Of a stretch of 64,000 bases of DNA, positions 10,691 to 22,679 are shown one piece after another; position 1 is the stretch's first letter; every line of letters starts with the position of its first letter. Made by a program: the position numbers and the translations under genes. Below the pieces are notes generated by a model. It was not told the origin of the DNA and ran no database searches. It was given only the letters and a program-made list of their open reading frames with translations. The DNA is from Helopsaltes ochotensis (taxonomy: Eukaryota > Chordata > Aves > Passeriformes > Locustellidae). The stretch lies in NCBI GenBank assembly GCA_013400155.1, contig VXBM01000239.1, forward strand, positions 406,635 through 470,634, read 5' to 3'.

Positions 10691-10990
10691 CTTCCTTCCT
10701 TCCTTCCTTCCTTCCTTCCTTCCTTCCTTCCTTCCTTCCTTCCTTCCTTCCTTCCTTCCTTCCTTCCTTCCTTCCTTCCTTCCTTNNNNNNNNNNNNNNN
10801 NNNNNNNNNNNNNNNNNNNNNNNNNNNNNNNNNNNNNNNNNNNNNNNNNNNNNNNNNNNNNNNNNNNNNNNNNNNNNNNNNNNNNNNNNNNNNNNNNNNN
10901 NNNNNNNNNNNNNNNNNNNNNNNNNNNNNNNNNNNNNNNNNTTCCTTCCTTCCTTCCTTCCTTCCTTCCTTCCTTCCTTCCTTTCCTTCC
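10691..10990. repeat. (CTTC)n / (GAAG)n tetranucleotide tract with assembly gap
   Basis: Perfect CTTC repeats run from 10691 to the gap at 10786, resume after it at 10942 and decay near 10982. All frames through it translate as repeating tetrapeptides, so none is a gene. The homopurine-homopyrimidine mirror structure can form triplex DNA and blocks sequencing, which explains the gap. Confidence 0.97.
10786..10941. other. Assembly gap (156 N)
   Basis: Unknown bases lie inside the tetranucleotide tract. Since both edges are the same repeat, the missing sequence is probably more repeat. The true length is unknown. Confidence 0.97.
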
Positions 10991-13900
10991 CCTCTTTCTG
11001 CCTCCCTGAAGTGAATAAATTTGGATAATCATTCATTATTTGTTGACTGATCCTGGGTGTTGTCTTTGGTGTCCCTGCAAAGCCAGACTTGAGGGACTGG
11101 CTGGCTGCCATGGTCAGGGCTTGGTCTTTTGCCTTCTCCCAACAGCTGGGCCACTTATCGATCCCGTTACTCTAAAAAGATGCAGACCTTAATTAAAGAT
11201 ACTGAACATTCCGGTTTGACAGCAGGCCACTGTTTAGATATGTAGACAAGGAGAACGGAATAAATGGTGCCTATTTACAGCACAGAGGGCCTTAGTCTTC
11301 ACTGACAGCACTTCTGTTGTCTGTGAGACCAGAAACCTGCTCATAGGGGGGAACCTGAGGCCCATGAATCACTTCATAAAATAAGTGTTTATCCACTTCT
11401 TTTCGCTCTGGATTCACTCTGGAGCAAATCCAGATAAGAGCAAACTGCTGTTATATATTCCAGGAGCCTTGATACACTTACATTCTATGCTTCAGAAAGT
11501 AAATACAGGAATGTTGGATCATGTATCTTATTAAGAATTGTGTGAGTCTACCTTGAATGGAATAAAAAAATGTGCAGGCAAGAAATACCATTCTTGCAGA
11601 GGCTGTGCTTAATCCACTAAACAATTCTCTTCTGTGGGTTAAAGTCAGCTCCCACGTATCTCCTCCCCTGGAAAATTTTCCCAGGTATCCTGGGGAGACT
11701 TCAAGCATGGACCACACCATGGGGGCTACTGATTTGCCTCCTGTCCTGTCTCTGGGAGTGTGTTTGTGTCATGAGTGCTATACTGGTGAGTCCCAAATTC
11801 AGGCAAATTTCAAAAGGCCCATGTTTCTGCTCTGCAAGATTTATTTTTGGCAGGCTGTTAATAAATAAAAGGACAGTGAAAATACAGGTCACAGAATACA
11901 GCAGTATCCACTCCTGTTCTCCTCTGGGCTCAGTGGAGTGATGCTAATCTGGCCTCTTTCTCCTTCCTCTGCAGCCTTCCATCTCAAAACCAGTTTTGCT
12001 CATGTTTAGGTTGTAGGGACGTGGGAGTTCAATTTGCTCATTTGGCAGCTCTGAAACCTGACAACCCCTTCAGAACCAGAACCAAAACCTCCTTCTCTGT
12101 TTCCTCCTACAGATTCCTGTTTTCAGCTATGGGGAACAAACCCCTGTGCATTTTAAAATTTTTTTCCCTCACGAAAAAGACACCTTCCCTTCCCTGAAAG
12201 TCCTAATGATATTAAAGCAGGCAAGGAGCTCAATGCCTTGAGTCCTGCTGCACACACAGACCTTGACTGTGATATCAGCCAAGCTGATGCCTGCAGCTGT
12301 GCTTCAGAGGCTTAGCTTGTTGTTATCAGGGTCCAGCAGGCAAATGGCACCCTGAACTTGGCTGCTGCTCAGCTCCATCTCTAAAATTCTCTTTCTCACC
12401 TACCTCCAAGCTAAAACAATTCCAGCTCCGTGCTAGTTAGGAGTGCAGGTGGAGGAGATGAGAAGTTTGGAAGGAGACTAGACTATTTCTTCCTACAATG
12501 TTTAATTGCCCTCTGGAAGTGCCCTCATTGTGCTAAGTCACATCACTGTTGTTCAGCTTTCCCATGGCACCTGGCTGATCCTTCTGCATCAGTGGCACTG
12601 TCCTTCCTTCCTTCCTGCCTCCCTCCTTGCTGTACCGTGGTGACTTCATTTGCTATCAGATATTCTGGCTGTTGCCTCTCCCTCCCAAAATCCCTCATCC
12701 CATGGTATTTTATTGTATGGTACAGTAAGAGAGGAGACAAGGTGAAGGAAGTGAATTTTGGCAGCTTTGTACCAGACTTTGGTAGGAAGGGGTGATGGCA
12801 GAAGCCCAGGTGGAAGGAAAACGTAGGGCAAGGGGACAGAGAGAAGGATAAGGAGAAAGTAATTGTAACCTGCCACAGAAGTGACAGATAGCAAAATCAA
12901 GTAGGGTCAGGCTCACAGTGCAGCCAATTATTCTGCCAGTAAAGATATGAGAGCAACTAATAGAATCTTTTGCCCCGGGGTTTATTTCTCCTTATTTATA
13001 TCACCATTACCGAGAGAGACACGACATTGCAGAACAATTGCTTGCTTCATTTCAGGAGCATGGAATGGTGAGTTGCTCTGAGGAGGAGGAAGAATCCTGA
13101 AGTGGGTTATGACAAATTGTTTTTTTTCAGCCTGACTGAAGGAAAAATGTGATTGAAAGAGTCTTAAGTGGACACAATACTAATTCAAGATAATGATGTT
13201 GAAGGAAGCACTGTTTTTCCAAGTAATTTTCGTAATGAAGGAGGCAGATCTATGCCCAGTTCTGGAATCTCTTACTTAGAAACCTTCTAAGTCATCTATT
13301 ACTAACAATAATCTTGGTTTTGCTTATTTTAATGAGGCATCTCCTGGTGAATGGTTGGGTTTTGTTTTATTTCCTTCTTTGCTTTCATGGCAGAGTGGTC
13401 TAGATTTTCCATATATTGAATTTTCCATTGGAAAATTATTATTTACTTATGCTTATTAAAGAAATCCCTCTGCAAATTTCAGGGTGGTAACTGAGAGGCT
13501 CTGATTTCTATTTTGAACAGGGAGGAGTCAAGAATATTTCAGATATTCCTCAGCCTCCAGGCAGGATAAAACATCTGATTAACAATGTACTGGGGATGTT
13601 AATGGAGAAGCTGGAGGGTGCAGACAAGCCCTGCACTCATTTCTAACGCTGTTTGGGCATTCATTAAAACACTTTGCGCAAAAATGAATTCCTCTAGGAT
13701 GTCGTAGCTGGCGTTGTTCTTCCTAAAGACTGGATCTGTGGACCACATGAGGCCATGGGGCAGCTGGACCACCCATGACTTCGTGTTCTTTCCGAACATT
13801 TTGTTATTTACTGGAGGGTAAATTTTACTGTACTAGTGTGTAGGAAGTTCATTCTTCCCCAGACTATTTTACAACTGTCTCTTCACAGAAATGATACCAG

Positions 13901-15110
13901 CTTTAAAGTCATTTGTTCAGATTTGAAGTAATGCCATGAAAGAGGAAGTTTTATCAGCCCTACTGCAGTGGCTGACTAACCCCTCTAAGCCAGTACAAAA
14001 CCAGCTGTAAGTTAGAATGGACTGTGTAAGAAAAGTAAGAGCAATGCCAAATGGTTCTCCTGTGCTTTGGAGAGGATGCCTGTCTGCCCCAAGTGCATGC
14101 CTGTTGTTTTGATTCTTGTAGCCTTTCTGATGTTGTTCACAATTTCTTGATGTTTTTATAGTTCTTAGTTCTTTTTCATATGAGTGTTACAAATAGATAG
14201 TATGTTTTTGAAAAAATAGAAAGATGTTTACATTCTCTTCTTTGGGGAAGGAACAATTGATGGACTGTTGGTTTGACCAGTGTGATTGGAGGGGTGGCAA
14301 GATTCTCCTGCAATCATGGTCTGGATGGAAATATTATATAAGTGGATTCAGAAAATAAACTTCCTTCTTCCTCACTTATCCTGAACAAGTGGAAAGTCCG
14401 TGTGTTCTTTCAGTGCCCAACAGTGACACGTGTCCAGCTTGGGGCTTTTCTTAGGAATCCAGGATGAAAATTGATTTTTCAAATCCTGAGTCTCAGAGGC
14501 TCTCATGGACTCCTGGTGGACTTGCAGTCCAGGCAGAACATGTTGAGTGATGAGGTTCTCTTTTTCTCACACTTTCCAAAGTTATTACATCTGGCTTTAA
14601 CGTTCAAGCATTTAAGTGCTTTTCATTGAAGAGTGCAAGAGACCACCCAGAATATCCACCAGCCCAGTGGTTGAGAAACTCATCTGGCTCTTTTGGTGTG
14701 ACTCCTTTTCTCTGTTTTTGTTTTGGAGGAGAAATTCATCCTGAAGCTGGAAACTGGAAGAATATGATCAAGCCTTACTGAGACAAACAGCATTCAAACA
14801 TTGTAATGAAGAAGAAGCGTGGCAAGTTTTGATGATGGCAAGGAAATCAGAAGTTTCTTTTCTGTGGGGATTGCTCAAGTCTTACCAAGAGTAGTTGAAA
14901 CGTTGCAACTCTGCTGCAAGAGGCAGTACGTAAATATCCTTCCAGCTATACCATAGATCAGTAAAAGTGCTGCCCAGTGTTAGTGACCTGGCTTCTGAAA
15001 ACAGTTGATTCTGGAAATCAAGACACCCCAAGGTGGCCAGATTGTCAGGATGAGTTAGTGCAAAGAGGAAAAGTTAACCTCCGTGGTCCGAGATGTGGCA
15101 GTTGGGCCAA
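10991..15110. other. Unique non-coding sequence
   Basis: No gene, LINE or LTR is recognised in these 4.1 kb. Frames at 11572-11868 and 12430-12795 (98 and 121 codons) overlap frames on the other strand and have no domain I recognise. Confidence 0.5.
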
Positions 15111-15432
15111 GATTCACAGAATCACAGGATTAACTAGGTCAGAAACGACCTCTGAGATCATCATGTCCAACCTATGACTGAACTCCACCTTTTCAGTAGG
15201 CCATGGCAGTGACTGCCACATCCAGTCTTTTCTTAAACATCTCCAGGGGTGACTCCACCACCCTGCTGGGCTGCCCATTCCAATGCCCAATCACTCTTTC
15301 TGTGAAGAACTTCTTCCCAATGTCCAGCCTAAACATCCCCTGGTGCAGCTTAAGACTGTGTCCTCCTGTCCTGTCTCTGGTTGCCTGGGAGGAGAGACCA
15401 ACCCCTCTCTGTGCACAGGAGGCTCCCTGATG
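15111..15432 (-). mobile_element. CR1 LINE, 3' fragment, minus orientation
   Basis: On the plus strand it starts with the inverted tail 'gattcacagaatcacagg' and 'cctctgagatcatcatgtcc', then passes through the inverted CR1 landmarks 'gactccaccaccctgctggg', 'gtgaagaacttcttcccaat' and 'tgtcctcctgtcctgtctct', in that order. It covers about the last 320 bp of CR1 and is 5'-truncated near 15432. A 75-codon plus-strand frame here is antisense CR1 and not a gene. Confidence 0.92.
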
Positions 15433-18400
15433 GAAGAGCAGGCAGAGGAATTAAAGTTGTTATGCTGAAGTGCAGCTTTACCATCTGCAGTCCCCTACAG
15501 TGGGAGAAACCAAATGGTATGGATCACTACCAGGATTTGTAGGGAGCAGTCGTGTTGTGTTGGAGATGATCTGTACTGGTTCCTATGCTGTTCTTCCCTT
15601 TCTCCAGCTCTCCTTCCTGTAAATCACTCCTGCACACATTTCACAGCTACCCAGCATATGTGGAAATAATTAAAACTTTGGAGAGGAAGCGTTTCCTGTG
15701 ATAAATTGGTACTTGAGCACTGTAGAAAATTGACAACAAATTGCCTCTGACAGGATCCCTGGTGAGGGATTGTGTGGAATCTTGAGAGACACCTGCCACC
15801 CCTGCAGTGCTCCTCTGGCACCCCTGCTCCTTGTAGCACTGCCTGCTTCCTCCTGTGGAGCAGCATGAAAGCAGCTTAGCAAAACAGAATAAATGTTGTG
15901 TGAGGCTGGAAGGACTTGCTGAGCACCAGCCAGTGTCAGGGCAGGGTCACTGCTGGCTGTGCCAGTGCAGGTCGAGGTGCTGGCCAGTGCTGTTGGACAG
16001 GAATATTGCTTTTGCAGACAAAGTAAAATAATTTGAGTTATGAGTTATGAAAGCCATTGAGTTATGCTTTCTACACCTATAGCAGTGATAGACCTTCCTT
16101 TTTTTTCCTTTACTTTCTAAGTCAGAGTGTTGGGAACCTGAAGGAAACTACATGAAGACCAATAATACCGTATGTGGGGAGAGCAGCTAATTTCATCACA
16201 GTACCAGACTCCAGGTCTGGTTTTATGCACTTGTGTTCAGCCTTCTGTAACCAGCAGTGCTGGATTTGGATTTTTAAGCCTTTTTCCCCCTTCTCGCTCA
16301 GCACTGAGCTCTTCCAGAACAGAATCCCACTGTTTGTGTTGCATTTATCTCCTTTATGAAGTCAGACAGGCTATAGCAAAAATTATTAAACTGCAACATA
16401 AAGGAGGTTATTCCCTTGGTAGATTTGAGTTCATATAACCAAGCAAGAGCTGGTAGGCAGTGGCACTATCTGCAGCTTAATGGCACCACCTGAACCCTGG
16501 AATCACTAGCCACAGGAGGCTGGCAGGGAAATAAAGGCACGTTGCCCAGCCCTTGGAACAGCTATGACAAGCCGAGGTGTTTTAGGCCAGCAGAGCTGGA
16601 AAACACTGGGTTGTTCATCCTTGGCTATTTGTAGCATCTCAGTGTTGGAGCTTGTGACCAAGGGCTGTGAGCAGTCTGATCTGACTGAACCTTACTGCTG
16701 GCACCAAGTAAGATTTTTTTGATGTTATGGGCTTGTTGTGATCCTGACGTTTTCAAACATGGTGGTGTGTCCATGCTCTTTTATCCCAGCAGAGAAAAAA
16801 CTGGTGAAAGGCTTCTGTCTTCTGCAGAGGTTATCTCAAATCAAACTCTGCTCATTTTGGCTGGGTTTTACCTCTGCAGCTGGAGAGGTCCTTGAATGCT
16901 GGCCTGGCTGTGGGAGGGCAGTTAGTGGTGTTGGGAGGGGGTTGATTCCTGCAGTCCATTTAAGCCTGGAGAGAGAAGCTGGGACTGGCATGGTGATGTG
17001 GAAACAGATACTGTGTGTGATGGCTTTGAGATACAATGCCCTATTACCAACCATTTTCTCCTTGCATTATGGTTTCTAAAGGCTTAAGGTTTGGTGCTAT
17101 TATGTTTAACTGGATACATGGCTAATGTCTTCAAAAATTTGGGGACTTAATTACATCTGCAGAGGCTTCACCTGCTGAGCCTCTGTTTTAGATGTTTAGT
17201 GTAAACTGCTGGGGCATGTGCAGCCAAATCTGGAGCTTTGTTTTCTTTCAACAGTGCCAAACTAATGCATTTGGATGTGTTATGTGTGAACTGTGGTCAT
17301 TTACTTCTGCTGAACAGATTTTGCTTTGCTTTCCTTGCTCTGTAATGCTTCTGTCTTGTTTAATTAGCAAACCAAAGTCACCTTGGGTGCAGTGTAAGTA
17401 ACCCAGTCTGTTTAGGATTGGGGTTGACAAATCTGCCAGGTTTTTCTGGGATTAGTAATTGCTTGGTTTTGAAGTTTGTTAGAGGGAGGTGCTACTAATA
17501 ATTTTAAAAAGTTTTCTCTACCAACCAGAGGCTTTTGCTGCCACCTGTGAGAGCTGGAAGGGCCCTGATGGCAGGCTGACCTGAGGGTCCCAAGTTTGTG
17601 GTTTCTCCAGGATCCAACCCTTATTTAAGCAATAAATAAATATTACTTTAAAAAACCCCAAAAAACAAAAAACCAAAAACACCTCCTAAAAGCTATTAGT
17701 GCAATGTAGTTTTTCCTTGATTGGGACTGTATCCTGTCACAGGTTGATTTTTCTGGGGTCTGATGAAGGTTCATCTTGCTCTGCCTTTGGCTCAATCAAG
17801 ACTGAGTATTCCTTTTGCTCTTCCCTCCCTCCAATATAGCTTGCATTTTGAGTTGGTGGTGTGTTTTTTTGTTTTTGTTTTTGGGGTTTTTTTGTTTGTT
17901 TTTTGGTTTGTTTGTTTTTTGGGTTTTTTTGGGTTTTCTTTTTTTTTTTTTGGATTTGTTTTGTTTTTTGTGGAAGATACTGGGGCTTAGTATTTGTGGG
18001 AGCATTTAACTTGTTTATAGATAATTGATGGGTTCAAGACTGCTGGCAACACGAAATGAGTTCAAAACTGATTCAGTATAAATATAGAAGAGTTGAAAAT
18101 ATGGGAAGTAGGAAAAATTAAAAATTATATTGAGGTGCTATTGGGTACCAGTGGGATGTGATATCCGAGGGTCATTTGTACTTTTGCATTGCGGAAGTCC
18201 CAGCAGAAATAAGTTGGCCTCTGTAGTGAGGAGCTGGATCTGCTGGTGTTGGCCTCTGTGATCAGTGTGTGACAAGGAAGAAGACCGTGCAGGTAGATCT
18301 CCTTTAAGTTAATTTTTGTTATGGTGTTTTGGAGCTCTTCTCAGGTCCTGGATCCCATTAGTTCTCACTGAGCAGTGGGGATAGACATGCAATGGATCTG

Positions 18401-20809
18401 TGTGTGATTTAACCAAAAAACATGGAATAAACTTGTAACATTTTGGAAGAGGGCCACAAACCCAGGGCTGGGCTTAGAGAAGATGCTTTCTTGTGGTGAG
18501 ATCCCGGAACCCAGCCCTGACAAAGGGATCAGAGGCGGAGGGGCGTTCTGAGGGCATTGATGGATGGCAACTGGGGGGAAAGCAATGAGGAGAAGGTAGA
18601 ATAGAGGCCAGTACCTGGAAGCTGAATTCAGCAGAGTGGACATCGGGCTCAAAGAGATTGGAAAGCACTTGGCTGCTGGGATTCAGCTGCCATGGAAAAT
18701 GTGGACATTTTATCTTGTTCTCAAATCATGAGTACCTGCCTAGCCAGAGGATGAATTTTAGCTTTATCTGTCTTTGGAGATCAAAATCAGTGTATCTGTC
18801 GGTGAAGTCTGAGAATTTGTTACAGGTTTGAGGTAAATGCCATGAGCTGATAGCACAGCCGGATTATGACAGGCAATTATTCCATAATAACATGTCTCCT
18901 GTGTTCTGCCATTTGCATGGGGTGGCTGCAATTACTCCGGAGTCTGGTTCATGGTAGCAGGATATTCATGGGCCATGGCGTGGGATGTCTTCTACAGCAA
19001 AAAACCACTGCCACGTTTTAAAATCTGACTGGCTTTGCAGGATAACACCTTTTGTACTGACAGCAAATGAAGCTTTAGCTAGTCAATGTAGTCTGCCAAA
19101 AATCTGTATTTATGAATTACAAGATTGTAGCCTTATGTTCAAATTCTCAAACAGAACAATGCAGATTTTTGAGAGTGTTTTGCATCTTAAAGTCCTTATG
19201 TCTGGAGGAGGAAGATGTAGACTAGAAAAGCACAAACACTCAGGTTAATTCATCATGTAGTTCTTGATTCTCTTCCCAAAACAAAAATGGCAAATTGAAA
19301 ACATGTTAACATTTGCAAAAGATTTCTGGTTTTGTTTTTCTTGCTTTGAAAATACATGTTCTCTGCAATTTAAAAGACTTAACTTGTCTCCAGGAAAACT
19401 TTCCTTTTGGTGTTTTGTAAACCTTTCATTTCATCTGGAGATTAGGATTTCTGTTTTAATAGCTTTATCTGAGAAAAGGATTAAACTATTGTTTGGATGG
19501 AGTGTATCTGGATCTTGAAAATGGAGAAATCAGGGTTTTGAACTGCTTTATGTCCAATTGTCATTTTAATTGCTGGCAATTTCTTAAGGCTTTTTTTTTC
19601 CTTTTCCAAAAATAAAATTATTACTGGGGAAAGGACCTGATAAGAAGGATATTTGTCTTGGCATAGGCTACTTTTGATTGTGAAGTGCTGAAAAGTTACT
19701 TTGCAGGGCTTTGTTGCATTTTCACAAAACTGAGATGGAATATGGTCCAAGTACTGGTATATTGTGCTCTCAGATGGGTTTACTTTAATTGCACCATCTT
19801 TTTTCCCCTAGTTTAGTCAGAAAAGAGATGATAAAGAACATCTTGGAGTAGATCAAAGTCTGTCACGCTACACAGTCTGGAAAAAACATAAAGAAGGTCT
19901 GTTAGTCCTGACTTTTTAAGAGTAGTTTGGCAGGAAAGCTTATTTACATAGAGAATGAGGTTTGTGGTGTTGGATTCAAATGGCTTTCATGCCACCTGTG
20001 ATGATTCAGTCTCAGTGGGCTGCTCTTGGAGTAGTAAAGGTTGGTTTGATTATGTCCCTTGGTCATGGCAGCAGCAGAGTTGATCGAGTCCGTGTGAAAC
20101 CCTGGGTGCATTTGAACAGGGAGCATCCCATGGCCCTTGGCAATGTTGGCTGCCCTTCAGGCAGGACTGAGAAAAGGCAGGGCTGGTAGGTGAGCTGTAG
20201 CCCTGGAGAAAAAAGTCTGTGTGCATCAAACTCTGGCTTCAGATAAAATATCCTCCTCCTGTTGTTGAAGTTCCCTTGCTCAGTGTGGGCTTCATCAGCA
20301 AGGAAACTGTCCACCATAAACCTCCTGCAATCCTGATTTCAGATGGTGGCAGGTGGCAAAATAAAAGATGGTGCCAGTGGAGACCATGATTAGAAACAGC
20401 CACCCTGGCAAGCCATGGCTGGCAGGAGGGAGTTTGCCCTTGGTCAAGAAGAATCAAATTAGGTTGTAAAATATTGAAGCAAATAAACTGAGTGTACAGA
20501 GTCTTTCCCCGAAATGATCTGTCCTGTGCTGCACAGTGTTGTTATCCCCTGGAACCTTGCTCCCGTCTGCCTGCTGAGGAGCTGCCCTCTGTGGGGACCT
20601 GGCATCAGTGCCGTTGAGTGGTTAACCTGCGAGTCTGTCCATCACTCCTCCACAGGCTGTTAGCTGCCCAGAAATCCCTGGCCTCAGGCTCTCCTTCCTG
20701 GTGTGGTGAAGAGCAGCTGTAAGCATGGCCTGACCTTAAATCAAAGTGAGAGGCTTCACAGCTTAAAATAAGGGCAAAGGGCTGGGTGATGGATCCATCC
20801 TTTGCTACC
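15433..20809. other. Mostly unique non-coding sequence
   Basis: No gene is recognised. It contains a G/T low-complexity tract at 17861-17971 and A-rich sequence at 17649-17690. Open frames of up to 113 codons (16738-17079) have counterparts on the opposite strand and no recognisable domain. Confidence 0.5.
17861..17971. repeat. T-rich / G-interspersed low-complexity tract
   Basis: About 110 bases consist almost only of T and G, with short G runs (GGGG at 17883-17886 and several GG and GGG) between T runs. The frames through it translate as phenylalanine-rich or lysine-rich low-complexity strings and are not genes. A similar tract lies at 31614-31680. Confidence 0.9.
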
Positions 20810-21420
20810 AGGTTCGTGCCAGGGCTCTCTGTCCTTTGTGTTTCAGTCGGTGCCTCGGTGTGTTGTGTAATGAGACACTAATGCACTGCTGGAAATTACA
20901 AGAGGCTGGTAGCTCTGCTGGGTGGAAAAATGTGTCATTAAAAGAAGGGTGACAGCAGCGGTGACAAACCACAGCAGGCAGAGTATTTAGCAACCTGGGC
21001 TCCCGGCTGTGCGAAGGGGTTAAGAGGCGGGAGAGATCATTCATAAAAGAGCAAGAAGGTCTTGCTTGCTGGTAAGTCATTTCTGTCACATTGTTTCACA
21101 CAGAGCGTGCTAGAGAGCATAGCCAAACCGCAGTGGAAACAATAGACGAGTGTGGAGCGGCTGTGCAGACCAGGTTGTTATTCTCTCTTCCTCTCCTCAT
21201 TTAGCCGTGTCCCTGAGGAATGTGCACATCTACTAAAACAATGCAGTTGATAACTTCATTTTAGTAGTTAATGACATTAAGTGCCAGTGATATACATTGG
21301 GTTAGTGTTTTCTATTATTCCATTTATTTGAGCAGGGTTCAAAGTCGTTTATTTTTTTCCTTTTTCATCATCAAGGCCACAGTTATCAACTGTATTTAAG
21401 ATCACATCATAAAGCTGGAA
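20810..21420. other. Candidate regulatory (enhancer-like) stretch
   Basis: This is repeat-free sequence with several homeodomain-type cores: 'gtcattaaaag' at about 20935 and 'tagtagttaatgacattaag' near 21264-21283, plus E-box-like and GC-richer patches around 20950-21170. CpG content is higher than in the flanks. The texture fits a conserved non-coding element, but conservation itself cannot be seen here. Confidence 0.28.
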
Positions 21421-21780
21421 GAAAATTCCTCATTGCTGTACCTGTGTTTTCACTTATCTGACAGGTTTCTCTCCTAAATCAGTCTTTGTCTCCAATTCTG
21501 ACAGCTATCCATTTATGGTTACACCCATCCCTACCCTGTGCTTTCAGTAAAATGGGTGCCCTGGGTGTCAAGTAGCTTGGAGGTGACAAAAACACCAGGC
21601 TGACTGAAGCAGCTTTGTCAGTGGCTATAGCATTTCGAGGCTCAAGTCCATAATTGTCATGACTAGAGCTCAGTTCTGGCATGCTCTGTGAGTTAGAGGG
21701 GCCAGAAGTGTCCCTTTCAGGATGTGCATTATGACTTTTGTCTTGAACCGTCTGGTGCTCTGGGGATGAGTCAGAGGGAG

Positions 21781-21806
21781 TTCCCCATGTGGGTTCCCCA
21801 TGTGGG
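21781..21806. repeat. 13-bp tandem duplication
   Basis: TTCCCCATGTGGG occurs twice in a row with no differences (21781-21793 and 21794-21806). This is a simple local duplication. Confidence 0.95.
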
Positions 21807-22632
21807 TCCCTCTGTGGTGTGGGGTGAATGAAGCAGGATATTATGGGGCAAAAAGCCCCTGCAGCACTCACCAAAAGGCTCTTGAAAATATTTCAAAGAG
21901 CAAGCTAGGAAGTGGCAAGTTGCTTAGCAAAAAGTTGAAAGTGTAGTAGGATGCTTCTGTTTTCAGGTGAGTAAAAAGTCACAGGAAGGCCACTTGTGAG
22001 GGAAGAGGCTTGTGCTGAACACATTTCTGCCCTTTGCACATGTGCTGGTTGGTTAAAATCCCTCCATAGCAATTATGGAAAACTTTGGAGAGGCAGTAGC
22101 CAGCCCTGATAGTAGTGTCCTTCCACAGTATGACTGTATTTGTGGTGGAGGCTTCTTTTGTATTCTCCTGTTTCTCAGTTTTCATGCCATTCTTTTTTCT
22201 GTTTCCAGTCTTTGTGCTTTGTTTTCTTTTTCTCTGCTTACACTCCCTTTGGTCCTGCTCTGCGTTCACCTCCCTTGAAGTGGAGATTTGCCCTTGGATA
22301 GTACTTGACCTGTTTTGCCAAGGTGTTTATCTTCTGCAATGCAGATACCAAACTTCAGTTTAATGTTTCCCCAGGCAGTTTGTTGGCTGAGGCAACGAGT
22401 GGGGAGGTTCCTTGGGTAAGTGTGTTTGCCATCCCTGACTCCCCCAGAAATTTGGAGAGAAAGTTGTGGAGTGCAGCAAATCGGACCAGGAGGTAGGTGG
22501 AGAGGGAAGAAACAAGCAACTTTGTACTAGCAACAGGCAATGTGAGTGCCTGCTGCTTTGTGAGGCTTGACATGAATTCAAGTGAGTATCTATTACTGGT
22601 GAACACAAAGCCAAAAAATACTTAAAAAATAA

Positions 22633-22679
22633 TTAAAAGAAAAAGAAAAAAAAAAAAGAGAAGAAAAGGATTTTTTTTT
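22633..22679. repeat. A-rich tract followed by T9
   Basis: An A/G-rich run with A12 is followed by a T9 run at 22671-22679. No retroposed sequence is recognisable beside it. Confidence 0.85.

Noticed and set aside
10445..11111. Open frames of 121-195 codons at 10.4-11.1 kb
   Set aside because: They exist only because the tetranucleotide repeat and the unknown bases contain no stops.
17763..18009. Phenylalanine-rich plus-strand frames and the lysine-rich minus frame
   Set aside because: They translate a low-complexity T/G tract. A hydrophobic stretch here is not evidence for a membrane protein.
20812..20825. tRNA B-box-like string (ggttcgtgcc)
   Set aside because: It does not match the B-box consensus at key positions, and there is no A box or cloverleaf upstream.
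21479..21874. 131-codon minus-strand frame
   Set aside because: It has no recognisable domain and contains a tandem duplication. It is isolated, with no splice or promoter support.
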